From the NCBI GenBank assembly GCA_012960515.1, contig DUBD01000169.1, positions 10,730 through 69,338 on the forward strand: a stretch of 58,609 bases of DNA, written 5' to 3'. The DNA comes from Bacteroidota bacterium (GTDB lineage: Bacteria; Bacteroidota; Rhodothermia; Rhodothermales; Rubricoccaceae). A program made the position numbers and the translations under genes. Below are positions 48,823 through 57,768 of the stretch, one piece after another. The notes under the pieces are model-generated. The model had not been told where the DNA came from. It did not search any database and saw nothing but the letters and a program-made list of their open reading frames with translations. Position 1 is the stretch's first letter; the number at the start of each line of letters is the position of its first letter.

Positions 48823-50373
48823 ATGCCCGTTATCCCCACCGATATGGAAGCCACCGTTAGCGCCGGCACCGACCGCCACGCCCCCATCCCCGAGGCCTTC
48901 GAGCACCCCCGCGGCCTCTTCTGCAACCGGACCCTCAACCTCCGCAACATCCAGGCGGTGGGGTACGACATGGACTACACGCTGGTCCACTACCACGTTG
49001 AGCTCTGGGAGGAGCGCGCCTACGCGTACGTCCGCCAGGGGCTGGCGGCGCGAGGCTGGCCGGTTCAGGACCTGGAGTTCGACCCGGCCCTCGTGATCCA
49101 GGGGCTGATCGTGGACACCGAGCGCGGCAACGTGGTCAAGGCGAACCGCTTCGGGTACATCAAGCGCGCGTACCACGGCACGAAGGAGATGGCCTACGGC
49201 GACATGCGCGATGCGTATCGGCGCACGCTCGTGGATCTCCATGCGCCCCGCTGGCGGTTCATGAACACGCTGTTCTCCATCTCCGAGGCCGGGATCTACC
49301 TCCAGCTCGTGGACCTGCTGGACGCCGGGAAGCTGCCCGAGCGGATCGGCTACGACGACCTCTACCGCATCGTCCGCCAGACGCTCGATGCCGCGCACGT
49401 GGAGGGCCTGCTCAAAGCGGAGATCCTCGCGGACCCGCAGCGCTTCGTGGACGACGACCCCGAGGTGCCGCTCGCGCTGCTGGACCAGAAGATGGCGGGC
49501 AAGAAGGGGCTCCTCATCACCAACTCGGACTGGGACTACGCCGCCCCGCTCCTCACCTACGCCTTCGACCCGCACCTGCCGGACGGCATGACCTGGCGCG
49601 ACCTCTTCGATCTCGCGATCGTCGGCGCGCGAAAGCCGGCCTTTTTCAACGAGACGGCCCCCGCCTTCGAAGTCGTCAGCGACGACGGCACGCTCCGGCC
49701 CGTCCGCGGCGCGCTGGAGGAAGGGCGGGCGTACGTCGGGGGGCACGCGGCGCTCGTCGAGGCCAGCCTCGGCATCCGGGGCGACCAGATCCTGTACGTG
49801 GGCGATCACGTGTGGGCCGATGTCCGCGCGAGCAAACGGCTCAACCGCTGGCGGACCGCGCTCGTGCTCCGCTCCCTCGAAGATGAGATCGAAGCGATGG
49901 AGTCGTTCGAGCCGCAGCAGGAGCGGCTCCGCACGCTGATGCGGCGGAAGGAGCGGCTGGAGGCCTACGCCTCGGCCATCCGCCTGGAGCGTCAGCGGAA
50001 CGTGGAGGGCTACGGCCCACAGACCGGCCGTGACCCCGACGCGCTCGACGAGGAGTTCCAGCACGTCCGCCAGGTGCTCGTGGAGCTGGACACCGAGATC
50101 GCCCCGCTGGCGGCGGCGTCCAGCCGGCTCGTCAACGAGAACTGGGGGCCCACCCTTCGCGCGGGGAACGACAAGAGCCTGCTCGCCTCTCAGCTGGAAG
50201 CCAGCGCCGACGTCTACACGGCGAGGGTCTCCAACTTCTTGCACTACACGCCGTTCGTGTACCTCCGCAGCCCGCGCGGGACGCTGCCGCACGACGCGGC
50301 CGCTCCTCAGGCGGAAGGTCTGGAACAGGCGGCCGACGCGATGGGCGTCGAGGATTTCGGCGAGGGATCGTAG
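48823..50373 (+). CDS. HAD-IG family 5'-nucleotidase (NT5C2-like)
   Basis: A 516-residue member of the HAD superfamily group that includes eukaryotic cytosolic purine 5'-nucleotidase. Motif I is VGYDMDYTLVHYH (Asp49 and Asp51), motif II/III lies near LLITNSDWDYAAPLLTYAF, and motif IV is ILYVGDHVWADVRASKR. The C-terminal third has coiled segments and ends with a YTPFVYLRSPRGTLPHD-type conserved stretch. The likely role is dephosphorylation of purine nucleotides; this is based on family only. An alternative start at 48844 (ATG) would remove seven residues. Confidence 0.88.
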   Translation: MPVIPTDMEATVSAGTDRHAPIPEAFEHPRGLFCNRTLNLRNIQAVGYDMDYTLVHYHVELWEERAYAYVRQGLAARGWPVQDLEFDPALVIQGLIVDTERGNVVKANRFGYIKRAYHGTKEMAYGDMRDAYRRTLVDLHAPRWRFMNTLFSISEAGIYLQLVDLLDAGKLPERIGYDDLYRIVRQTLDAAHVEGLLKAEILADPQRFVDDDPEVPLALLDQKMAGKKGLLITNSDWDYAAPLLTYAFDPHLPDGMTWRDLFDLAIVGARKPAFFNETAPAFEVVSDDGTLRPVRGALEEGRAYVGGHAALVEASLGIRGDQILYVGDHVWADVRASKRLNRWRTALVLRSLEDEIEAMESFEPQQERLRTLMRRKERLEAYASAIRLERQRNVEGYGPQTGRDPDALDEEFQHVRQVLVELDTEIAPLAAASSRLVNENWGPTLRAGNDKSLLASQLEASADVYTARVSNFLHYTPFVYLRSPRGTLPHDAAAPQAEGLEQAADAMGVEDFGEGS

Positions 50374-50400
50374 CTCCGCCCGAGCGGCGGTCTCCCCGCG

Positions 50401-52974
50401 CTACTCCTCCGCCAGCGCGGCGTGGCGGGCCGCCCGCCGGGAGTCGCCGCCCTGAGCGTGGAGAAGGCTCAGCGTCTCGTGCAGGGTCCGCCAGTCCAGG
50501 TCGTCCGGGCGGTCCAGGAGCGGCGTGGCCGCGCCCAGAAGCTGGCGCGCTTCCTCCCGCTGGCCGAGGGGGAGGAGGGTGGCGGCGAGGTGAAGCTGCG
50601 CCCGCGCGATGAGGCGGGGACGGTGAGACGCCACCCGCTGGCGCATGCTCAGCGCCTGACGAAGGAAGCGCTCCGATTCGCGGAACCGCCCCTGTAGCCG
50701 CCGCATCTTCCCCATCGCGACGAGCTGGTACGTGGTCCGCACGTGACCGCCGGGGAACGAGTTGTCGAGGATGCGGCGGGCTTCGTTGTAGTGCGTGAAG
50801 GCCGTGTCGTAGTCGCCGTCGAGCGCTTCCACGTAGCCCATGTTGTTGTGGCTGGCGGCGACCGTCTGATGATCCGTCCCGAGGATCTGCTTTCGGAGCG
50901 CGAGGCCGCGGTCGTAGTACGCGAGCGCGTCCGCCAGCCGGCCGTCGCGCCGGGCGGCGTGGCCGAGGTTCATGAGGGCGGTGGCCGCCTCGGGGTGCGC
51001 GCGGTCCAGGGTCTCCGCGAAGATGCGGTCGGCCTCGGTGAGCAGGCGGACGGCCTCGGAGCGGTCGTCTTCCGAGGCGAGGAGGGCAGCGCCGAGCAGC
51101 GTGAGGGTTTCGGCGAGGTGCGGGTGTGAGGGCCCGAGGCGGGCGCGGCGGATGCGGAGCGCCTCGCGCAACGGCAGCACGGCCGGTGCCTCCTGGCTGC
51201 TATAGACGAGCGAGGCTCCGTAGTCGTGGAGTGTGGCGGCGAGTGCGGGGTCGTCGGGCGGGAGGTGATCGCGCTGGATGGCGAGGGAGGCGCGGAGGAG
51301 AGAATCCGCGTGGGCGTACCCCAGGGCCACGGCCACGAAGCGCGCGCGCGTGCGGAGGGCGGTCGCGCGGTCCGCGGCGGAGCCCGAGCGCTCGGTCAGG
51401 AGAAGCGCCTCGGCGGAGAGGCTGTCGGCCGAGGGGTAGCGCTCCGTCCACAGCCGCATCTCGGCGAGCGTGAGAAGCGAACGGAGCAGCTCGGTGGGTC
51501 GCGTCGTGGGATCGGCGCGACGGAGGGCGAGGGCCTGAGCCGCGAGCGGATCGGCGGCTTCGTAGAGCGCGAGGCCCGCGTAGGCTCGCGCGGCGGCATC
51601 CAGGAGCGCGGGCGTAGCGGGATCGTCCGGGTCGGCCTGGATTCTCGCGACGCGGGCGTCGAGAAGCTCGCGCGCGGAGGCGCGGTCGCCGATCTCCGCA
51701 TCCGGGTTGTACGTGCGGAACACGTCGGCGAGGAAGGAGGCGGTGGCCTGGGCCTTCGCAGCCTCGCGCTGCGCCGCGTTCCGCTCGGCCGTGATCGCAG
51801 CGGTGTGGTACGCGCCGAGTGCCACCACGGCCAGCACGCCGAGCGCGGCGACGGCGACCGCCAGCCGGTTCCGGCGGACGAACCGGCCGAGGAGGTACCC
51901 GCCCCGCTGGCGGCGCGCCTCGACGGGCCGGTGCGCAAGGTGGCGGCGGAGGTCCGCGGCGAACGCCTCTGCGGTCGGGTACCGCTCCGAGGGCGTGGAG
52001 CTGAGCGCGCGCGCAAGGATGGCGTCCAGGTCGCCGCGCAGGGCGGAGCCGCGGGGGGCGACGTCAGAGGCTCGCTGGAGGACATGGCCGGCGGCGTCGC
52101 GCTCGGGGGTGTCGCCCGCCAGCAGCTCGAAGAGGAGCAGGCCCAGGGCGAACACGTCCGCGCTCGTGGTCGCTGGCTCGCCTGCGAGCTGCTCCGGTGC
52201 GGCGTACCGCGCCGTGTGAGGCTCGTCCGCCAGCGCCTGAACGCCCAACGCCACGGCGACCCCGAAGTCCAACACGCACGTCCGCGCGTTCCCGGTGCCG
52301 TCCGCCTCAACCACGACGTGCGGCGGCTTGAGGTCTCGGTGGACCACGAGGTGCCGGTGGGCGTGCGCGAGCGCGTCCAGCACCTGCAGGAACAGGCGGA
52401 TGCGGGCACGGGTGGAGAGCGCGTGCTGGTCCGCCCACTGCGTGATCGGGACGCCCTCGACATACTCCATCGCGAGCCACGGCTGCCCGTCGCGGAGCGT
52501 ACCTCCGTCGAAGAGCCGCGCGATTCCGGGGTGGTCCAGACCGGCGAGGAGCCGCCGCTCGGCGTCGAACCGGCGACGGAGTTCGTCGGCGGCCGGCCCG
52601 CTGGCGGGGCCTCCGCGCACGACCTTCAGCGCGACGGTCCGCTCGAAGAGGCCGTCGGCGCGTTCGGCGCGGTAGACCGTTCCCATCCCGCCCTCGCCGA
52701 TGCGCGCGCGGACGAGCCAGGGCCCCACATGTTGTCCCACGAGCGGGTCGCTCTCGCTGACGGCGTCCGCCAGCCGACGGACGGTCCCGCCGGCGTCCAC
52801 GGCAGGTTGTGTCAGGAAGGCACCCGCCGTGTCATACGCGCCCAGCAGGGTGAGCACCTCGCGGCGCGTCTCTGGGTCCAGGCGGCGGAGCAGGCGGCCC
52901 CGTTCAGGCTCGGGCGCGGCGAGCACCTCCGCCAGCCGAGTCTTGACGAGAGACCAGTGGGCGGGGTCGCTCAT
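50401..52974 (-). CDS. Ser/Thr protein kinase with TPR sensor region (kinase B)
   Basis: An 857-residue protein. The helical N-terminus (to about 80) is followed by a Pkn-type kinase domain: IGEGGMGTVYRAERADGLFE with VALKVV, catalytic loop VVHRDLKPPHVVVEADG and metal loop VLDFGVAVAL; catalytic residues are intact. A membrane helix follows (about 405-430, NRLAVAVAALGVLAVVALGA). The rest (about 450-857) consists of TPR repeats, for example ALAYYDRGLALRKQILGTDH and NMGYVEALDGDYDTAFTHYN. Its ATG overlaps the kinase A stop, so the two kinases are coupled. The substrate is unknown. Confidence 0.92.
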   Translation of the reverse strand: MSDPAHWSLVKTRLAEVLAAPEPERGRLLRRLDPETRREVLTLLGAYDTAGAFLTQPAVDAGGTVRRLADAVSESDPLVGQHVGPWLVRARIGEGGMGTVYRAERADGLFERTVALKVVRGGPASGPAADELRRRFDAERRLLAGLDHPGIARLFDGGTLRDGQPWLAMEYVEGVPITQWADQHALSTRARIRLFLQVLDALAHAHRHLVVHRDLKPPHVVVEADGTGNARTCVLDFGVAVALGVQALADEPHTARYAAPEQLAGEPATTSADVFALGLLLFELLAGDTPERDAAGHVLQRASDVAPRGSALRGDLDAILARALSSTPSERYPTAEAFAADLRRHLAHRPVEARRQRGGYLLGRFVRRNRLAVAVAALGVLAVVALGAYHTAAITAERNAAQREAAKAQATASFLADVFRTYNPDAEIGDRASARELLDARVARIQADPDDPATPALLDAAARAYAGLALYEAADPLAAQALALRRADPTTRPTELLRSLLTLAEMRLWTERYPSADSLSAEALLLTERSGSAADRATALRTRARFVAVALGYAHADSLLRASLAIQRDHLPPDDPALAATLHDYGASLVYSSQEAPAVLPLREALRIRRARLGPSHPHLAETLTLLGAALLASEDDRSEAVRLLTEADRIFAETLDRAHPEAATALMNLGHAARRDGRLADALAYYDRGLALRKQILGTDHQTVAASHNNMGYVEALDGDYDTAFTHYNEARRILDNSFPGGHVRTTYQLVAMGKMRRLQGRFRESERFLRQALSMRQRVASHRPRLIARAQLHLAATLLPLGQREEARQLLGAATPLLDRPDDLDWRTLHETLSLLHAQGGDSRRAARHAALAEE

Positions 52975-55382
52975 GCGGTGGCGCGTGCGAGGTGGTCCCG
53001 CGCGAGGCGCGCGGCGTCGCCTTCGAGGTGGGGGAGGGCGGCGCGGAGGTAGGGCACGGCCTCGGCGCGGCGGTCCAACTCCAGCAGGCACGCACCCAGC
53101 GCGGCCTCGGCCGTGGCGCGGTCCGCGTCGTACCCGTCGCGCTGGCGGTGGATGCCGACGGCCTCGCGGAGGGCGGGCTCCGCGTCTTCGAACCGCCGCG
53201 CCTTCATCCGCACCTGCCCGATCGCGACGAGGCCGTCCGCGATGTAGGGGTGCTCGGGCGGGAGTGTGGCCCGGTCGATGGCGTGGGCAGCCAGGAGGGA
53301 TTCCTCGGCCTCCCGAAGGCGGCCCGCGTCCTGTAGCGCCTCGCCTCGCCCGAACAGCGTGGTCGCGACGGAGGGGTGATCGTCGCCGAAGCTCTCGCGG
53401 TAGATGGAGAGCGCGGAGTCGAAGAGCGGGATCGCCTCGGGGTCGCCGCGGTCGTGGAGGAGGTTGGCGAGGTTGGACTGCGTGTTCGCCACGAGCGGGT
53501 GGCGGCCGAGGGCTTCCTGCCGGATCGTGAGGGCTTTGGCGTACTGCTCCGCCGCTTCGTCGGGCCGGTCGGCGGTGTAGTAGTAGGCGCCGAGGTTGTT
53601 GTGCGCTTGCGCCACGTCCAGGTGCCCGTTGCCGAAGGCGCGGAGGTTCATCGCGAGCGCTCGCTCGCCGAGTTCGATCGCCTCCGCCAGCGCGTCGGGG
53701 CGGTCCACGTCGGGGAGCACGAAGGCAAGGTTGTTGACGGCCTCGGCGATGTCCGGGTCGCCAGGGCGGTGGGTGGCCTCGGCTAGGGCGAGCGCTCGCC
53801 GGTAGTGGGTCTCCGCCTCGGCGTAGGCCCCGCGGAAGTAGTACGCGTTCGCGAGGGCGGAGTGCGCGTCGCCCGTGTGCTCGGTCGCCAGCCCGAGGGA
53901 GTCGTGGAGGGACACCGCTCGCTCGCCGAGGTCGAACGCGCGGTCGTACTCGCCGAGTTGGCCGAGGAGGTGGCTGAGGAGCGTCGCCAGCCGCGCCTGC
54001 AACTCGGGGCGGGGCGCGAGGCTGTCCACGGCGCTCGCGCCCCGCTGGACGAGGAAGGTGCGGACGGTCATGGAGTCCAACCGGTCCGCTTCGGCCGCGA
54101 AGGGGTCACGGTCGAACATCTCCATGAGGAGGTCCGTGACCTGGGCCGCGGTCTCCGCCTCAGTGCGCGCGCGGTCGCGTTCCCGCGCCAGGCTGGCGGC
54201 GTAGATCGCCGTGAGCGCGATGCCGAGGACCACCACGGCAGCGGTCGCGAGGACTCCGGCCCGATGCCGCGCGATGAACTTGCGCGCCCGGTAGGCCCGG
54301 CTCGGTGCACGCGCCGCGATGGGTTCGTCGGAGAGGAACCGTTGGAGGTCAGCGGCGAGGGCTTCGGCGGAGGCGTACCGCTCGGTCGGCGCTTTCCGGA
54401 GGGCCGTGAGGCAGATCGTGTCCAGATCGCGGCTCAGCCCCGGACGGGCCGAACTGGGCGCAGGTGGGGCGTCGTGGAGGATGGAGGTTTCAAGCGCGTG
54501 CCGGTCCTCCCTGTCGGGAAACGGTCGGGTCCCGGTCAGCACCTCGTAGAGCAGGAGGCCGAGCCCGTAGACGTCGGTGGCGGTCGTCGGCGGCTCGCCG
54601 CGGACCTGCTCTGGCGCGGCGTAGCTCAGCGTCATCGGCCGCCGTCCGTCCGCGCTCGTCAGGTCCAGGTCGGTGGTGGGGTCCAGAATCTTGGCGATCC
54701 CGAAGTCGAGGAGCACGGGCCGCAGGTCCCCGCTCGGCGTGCGCGTCACGAGCACGTTGCTCGGCTTGAGGTCGCGGTGAACCACGAGCGACTGGTGCGC
54801 GGTGTGGACCGCCTCCGCGACACCGATCACGAGTCGGACCCTGTCGCGGATCGAGAGCGCTTTCGCTACCTCCGTGATTGGTTCGCCTGCGACGTAGTCC
54901 ATCGCGATCCAGGGGCGCTCGTCTTCCACGCCCGCATCCAGCAGCCGCGCGATTCCGGGATGGCGGAGCCGCCCGAGGATCTGGCGCTCCGCTGCAAACC
55001 GGCCCAGGACGGCGTCCGTCCGCGCCCCCGCCCGCACCACCTTCAGCGCGACCTCCCGATCGAACAGCCCGTCGTCGCGGCGGGCGCGGTACACGTCCCC
55101 CATGCCTCCCTGCCCGATCCGCTCCTGCAACCGGTACGGGCCCACGCGCGATCCCTCCAGAGGGCCGGCGTCCAGGTCCACCTGGTCCAGGAAGTCACTC
55201 ACGCCGCCAGCCGCTGGCGGGCGCTCTAGAACGCCGGTTCCATCCTCGGCTGCGAGGAGGGCGGCGACATCCGATCGGAGCGACGGAGGGAGGCTGGCGA
55301 GAAACGCGGGGCGCTCGTCCGGCGGGAGGTGGAGGGCGTCGGCCAGTCCGTCCTTGACGGCGTTCCAGTGGGCGGGGTCCAT
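52971..55382 (-). CDS. Ser/Thr protein kinase with TPR sensor region (kinase A)
   Basis: An 803-residue protein very similar in layout to the next gene. The kinase domain has IGQGGMGDVYRARRDDGLFD with VALKVV (Lys114), VVHRDLKPSNVLVTRTPSG and LLDFGIAKIL. A membrane helix follows (about 370-395), then TPR repeats such as YAEAETHYRRALALAEATHR, LDVAQAHNNLGAYYYTADRP and LGACLLELDRRAEAVPYLRA. The pair probably arose by duplication. Located 46 bp after the sigma factor gene, suggesting that the sigma factor controls them or that the kinases act on it (inference). Confidence 0.92.
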   Translation of the reverse strand: MDPAHWNAVKDGLADALHLPPDERPAFLASLPPSLRSDVAALLAAEDGTGVLERPPAAGGVSDFLDQVDLDAGPLEGSRVGPYRLQERIGQGGMGDVYRARRDDGLFDREVALKVVRAGARTDAVLGRFAAERQILGRLRHPGIARLLDAGVEDERPWIAMDYVAGEPITEVAKALSIRDRVRLVIGVAEAVHTAHQSLVVHRDLKPSNVLVTRTPSGDLRPVLLDFGIAKILDPTTDLDLTSADGRRPMTLSYAAPEQVRGEPPTTATDVYGLGLLLYEVLTGTRPFPDREDRHALETSILHDAPPAPSSARPGLSRDLDTICLTALRKAPTERYASAEALAADLQRFLSDEPIAARAPSRAYRARKFIARHRAGVLATAAVVVLGIALTAIYAASLARERDRARTEAETAAQVTDLLMEMFDRDPFAAEADRLDSMTVRTFLVQRGASAVDSLAPRPELQARLATLLSHLLGQLGEYDRAFDLGERAVSLHDSLGLATEHTGDAHSALANAYYFRGAYAEAETHYRRALALAEATHRPGDPDIAEAVNNLAFVLPDVDRPDALAEAIELGERALAMNLRAFGNGHLDVAQAHNNLGAYYYTADRPDEAAEQYAKALTIRQEALGRHPLVANTQSNLANLLHDRGDPEAIPLFDSALSIYRESFGDDHPSVATTLFGRGEALQDAGRLREAEESLLAAHAIDRATLPPEHPYIADGLVAIGQVRMKARRFEDAEPALREAVGIHRQRDGYDADRATAEAALGACLLELDRRAEAVPYLRAALPHLEGDAARLARDHLARATA
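55204..55220. repeat. 17-bp palindrome CCGCCAGC-C-GCTGGCGG
   Basis: Perfect 8-bp inverted repeat with a one-base spacer inside kinase A, where the coding strand reads Pro-Ala-Ala-Gly-Gly, a different frame from the fliM copy. Confidence 0.85.
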
Positions 55383-55428
55383 GGCGGCGGGGGGACGCTA
55401 GTCATACGTCGGCGCGCGCGCCGGAGGC

Positions 55429-55995
55429 TCACCCCTCCGACATCGCGCGGTACAGCCAGGCGCGAGCGGCGGCCCATTCCCGCTTGACCGTGGTGGGGGA
55501 AACGCCGAGGGCTTCCGCCGTTTCCTCTACGGTGAGGCCCGCGAAGTAGCGGCACTCCACGACCCTCGCGGCCCGCGGGTCGAGCGTCTCGAACGTGCGG
55601 AGCGCTTCGTCGAGCGCGAGGATCTCGGTCGCAGGCTCGTCCGCCGCCGGCTCCCCGACGCGGTCCAGGGAGGTGGGGCGTTCGCCGCCGCCTCGTTTGA
55701 TTCGCCCCCGCTTCCGGGCATCGTCCACGACGACCTGCCGCATCGCGCGAGCGGCGGCAGAGAAGAAGTGCGCCCGGCCGTCGAAGGGCAGGCGGTCGCC
55801 GTCCACCAGCTTGAAGTACGCCTCGTGCACGAGAGCCGTGGTGTTGAGCGTGGCGTCCCGGCGGGAGCGCGAGCGGTGGACCTTCGCTAGCCGATGCAAC
55901 TCGTCATAGACGGCGGAGAGGAGGCGGTCAGCGGCGGCGGAATCGCCGGCGCGGGATTCCGCGAGGAGGGCCGTGACGTCGCCAGCAGGAGGCAT
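55429..55995 (-). CDS. ECF-like RNA polymerase sigma factor
   Basis: A 188-residue sigma factor of the ECF-like group often linked to Ser/Thr kinases. Region 2 has LLSAVYDELHRLAKVHRSRS, ALVHEAYFKLVDGDRLPFDG and RAHFFSAAARAMRQVVVDDA with RKRGRIKRGGGE. Region 4 has FETLDPRAARVVECRYFAGL and TVEETAEALGVSPTTVKREW. No dedicated anti-sigma gene follows; instead two kinase-TPR genes do. This suggests kinase-based control, which is inference. The operon begins here; upstream is a 239-bp gap with a terminator hairpin. Confidence 0.9.
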   Translation of the reverse strand: MPPAGDVTALLAESRAGDSAAADRLLSAVYDELHRLAKVHRSRSRRDATLNTTALVHEAYFKLVDGDRLPFDGRAHFFSAAARAMRQVVVDDARKRGRIKRGGGERPTSLDRVGEPAADEPATEILALDEALRTFETLDPRAARVVECRYFAGLTVEETAEALGVSPTTVKREWAAARAWLYRAMSEG

Positions 55996-56106
55996 CGGAG
56001 GGCGGGGGGACGGTCGAAGCTACCGGGCAGAGAGGGGGGTCTCAACCCATACGTCCTTCCGGGCGCGTGCGGACCGCCCCGCTGGCGGCGCCCGCCAGAC
56101 GCAACG

Positions 56107-56138
56107 CGGCCCCGCCCCGGAGATCCGGAGCGGGGCCG
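56107..56138 (-). terminator. Hairpin downstream of the OmpA-family gene
   Basis: An 8-bp perfect stem (56107-56114 against 56131-56138), with a second CCGG/CCGG pairing inside the loop. It lies about 100 bp after the minus-strand OmpA-family stop and before the sigma factor gene. No T-run, so only a probable terminator. Confidence 0.5.
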
Positions 56139-56234
56139 ACGCGCGGTGCGGGGATGTTCAGGCAGACCGCATCTTCCAGCCCCGTCGAGGGAGGGAGAGA
56201 GTCTTCCCCGCAGAACGCCCGCGCTGCCTGGAAC

Positions 56235-57550
56235 CTAGTAACGGTTCGAGGTGGGAGACTCGAGAAGCATTCGGAACCGCTCACAATCCATCGGGATGGA
56301 CTCCACGCGGCGGTTTCGGGCGCAGCCGAGGCCCGGATCTTCCTTGTCGCACGCGGGGACGGCCGTGCCGCGGTTGCGGATCTGCAGCCGGCTGGCGGCG
56401 ACGCCGCGCGAGAGGTAGTAGTCGTAGACGGCCTGGGCGCGGCGGCCGGCGAGCGCCATCCCGTACCGCTCCCCCTCGGAGGTGTCGGTGAAGCCGTCGA
56501 TGAAGACGCAGCAGGCGGGGTTGTCCATCAGTAGCTCCACGTTCTCGTCCAGGAGCGCACGGGCGCGGTCGGTCAGGGTGGAGGAGCCGTGCTCGAAGTA
56601 GATCGCGTTGAGCTCCACGAGGTCACAGACGAGGGGCTGCTCGACTGGGATCTCCTCGCGCTCGACGTAGACCGTCTCGCGCTCCACGATCACCTCGCGC
56701 TCGGGCGGGGCGGGGATGAACTCGCGGCGGGGGCCGCCGAAGCCGAACCGGAGACCGCCGGTGAAGAGCGCGGAGCCGAACCGCGTGTCAAACCGCTCGT
56801 CGCCATCGTCCTCGACGCAGTGGTCCTGCGTGGGGTCCTCCTCACAGGGCTTGGGCTCGCAGTGGGCCTGCGTGGGGTCTTCCTCGCACGGCTTCTCGTC
56901 CTCCGGACCGAAGGCGGCGGAGGCCAGGCCGCTCGCGCTGCCCACGGTCTACCAGCCACGTAGGTCAGCGGCGCGCGCGCGATGGTAGCTCGCCTCGCCG
57001 AAGAGGCCGAGGTTCTGCGAAAGGCGGAGGTCCACGCCCACGCCGAGGGGCAGAACGTAGGCCACGCGGTCACGGTCGAGCGCGTCGGCCACGTCGTCCT
57101 GGCCGAACGGGTCCGCGATGAGAGCGCCCAGACCGGAGAAGACGTACGGGACGGCGCTGGAGTAGCGCGGGTTGGTCAGCTTGAAGAGGAGGTCGCCTTC
57201 CAGGAGCAGCTGCTCGTTGGTGAGGAAGGGGTTGCCACCGCGGCGTGCGATCGCGCCGTCGTCGTCTGCGCCGATGTTGAGCAGGCCCACGAGTGCGCGT
57301 CCCGCCAGCTGGTCAGAGAAGGGGACTTCGAGAAAGGCCGTGACCGCGGGGTTGACCTCCGTGACGTTCTCCTGGTCAGCGGGTAGAGGACGTTCGGGCC
57401 GTTGTACAGGGACACGCCGCCACCGAGCCCGAAGCGGACGCCGGGACCGTCCGGCTCGGTGTCGTAGTAGGTGCCGATGACCTGCGCGGACGCGGAGCCG
57501 GCCGCGAGGACGAGGGCGAGGCAGAGTGCGGAGAGGAGTCGAGACAGCAT
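56235..57550 (-). pseudogene. OmpA-family outer-membrane protein, interrupted by a frameshift and an in-frame TAG
   Basis: The parts of one protein are visible in order. The signal peptide (MLSRLLSALCLALVLAAGSA) and first strand VRFGLGGGVSLYNGPNVLYP lie in one frame from 57550. After about 57377 the protein continues in another frame as DQENVTEVNPAVTAFLEVPF to FGEASYHRARAADLRGW. A TAG at 56949-56951 then interrupts it in the same frame, after which GSASGLASAAFG, Cys/Glu-rich repeats and the OmpA domain follow (LNAIYFEHGSSTLTDRARAL, FIDGFTDTSEGERYGMALAG, RRAQAVYDYYLSRGVAASRL). One missing G near 57377 would restore the first frame. Two lesions favour decay, but errors are possible. Confidence 0.85.
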
Positions 57551-57768
57551 GGGGGAAGGGGGCGGGAGGCGGGAGCCTCATCAGGGCGGGCGTTCGGCGG
57601 CCTCCGAAGGGAAAACCGGGCGGGACCTATGCCGCCAGAGTTTATTCCCTCATGACGGCAGGAAACTGTTCCGCCTGGGTGCAGGAAAGGGTGGCTGAGA
57701 CGGCCGTCTCATGCGTGCGTGGCTCCGCGAGCGCTCGTTTCTACTCTCAGCGTTCCGCAACCGGGCGG

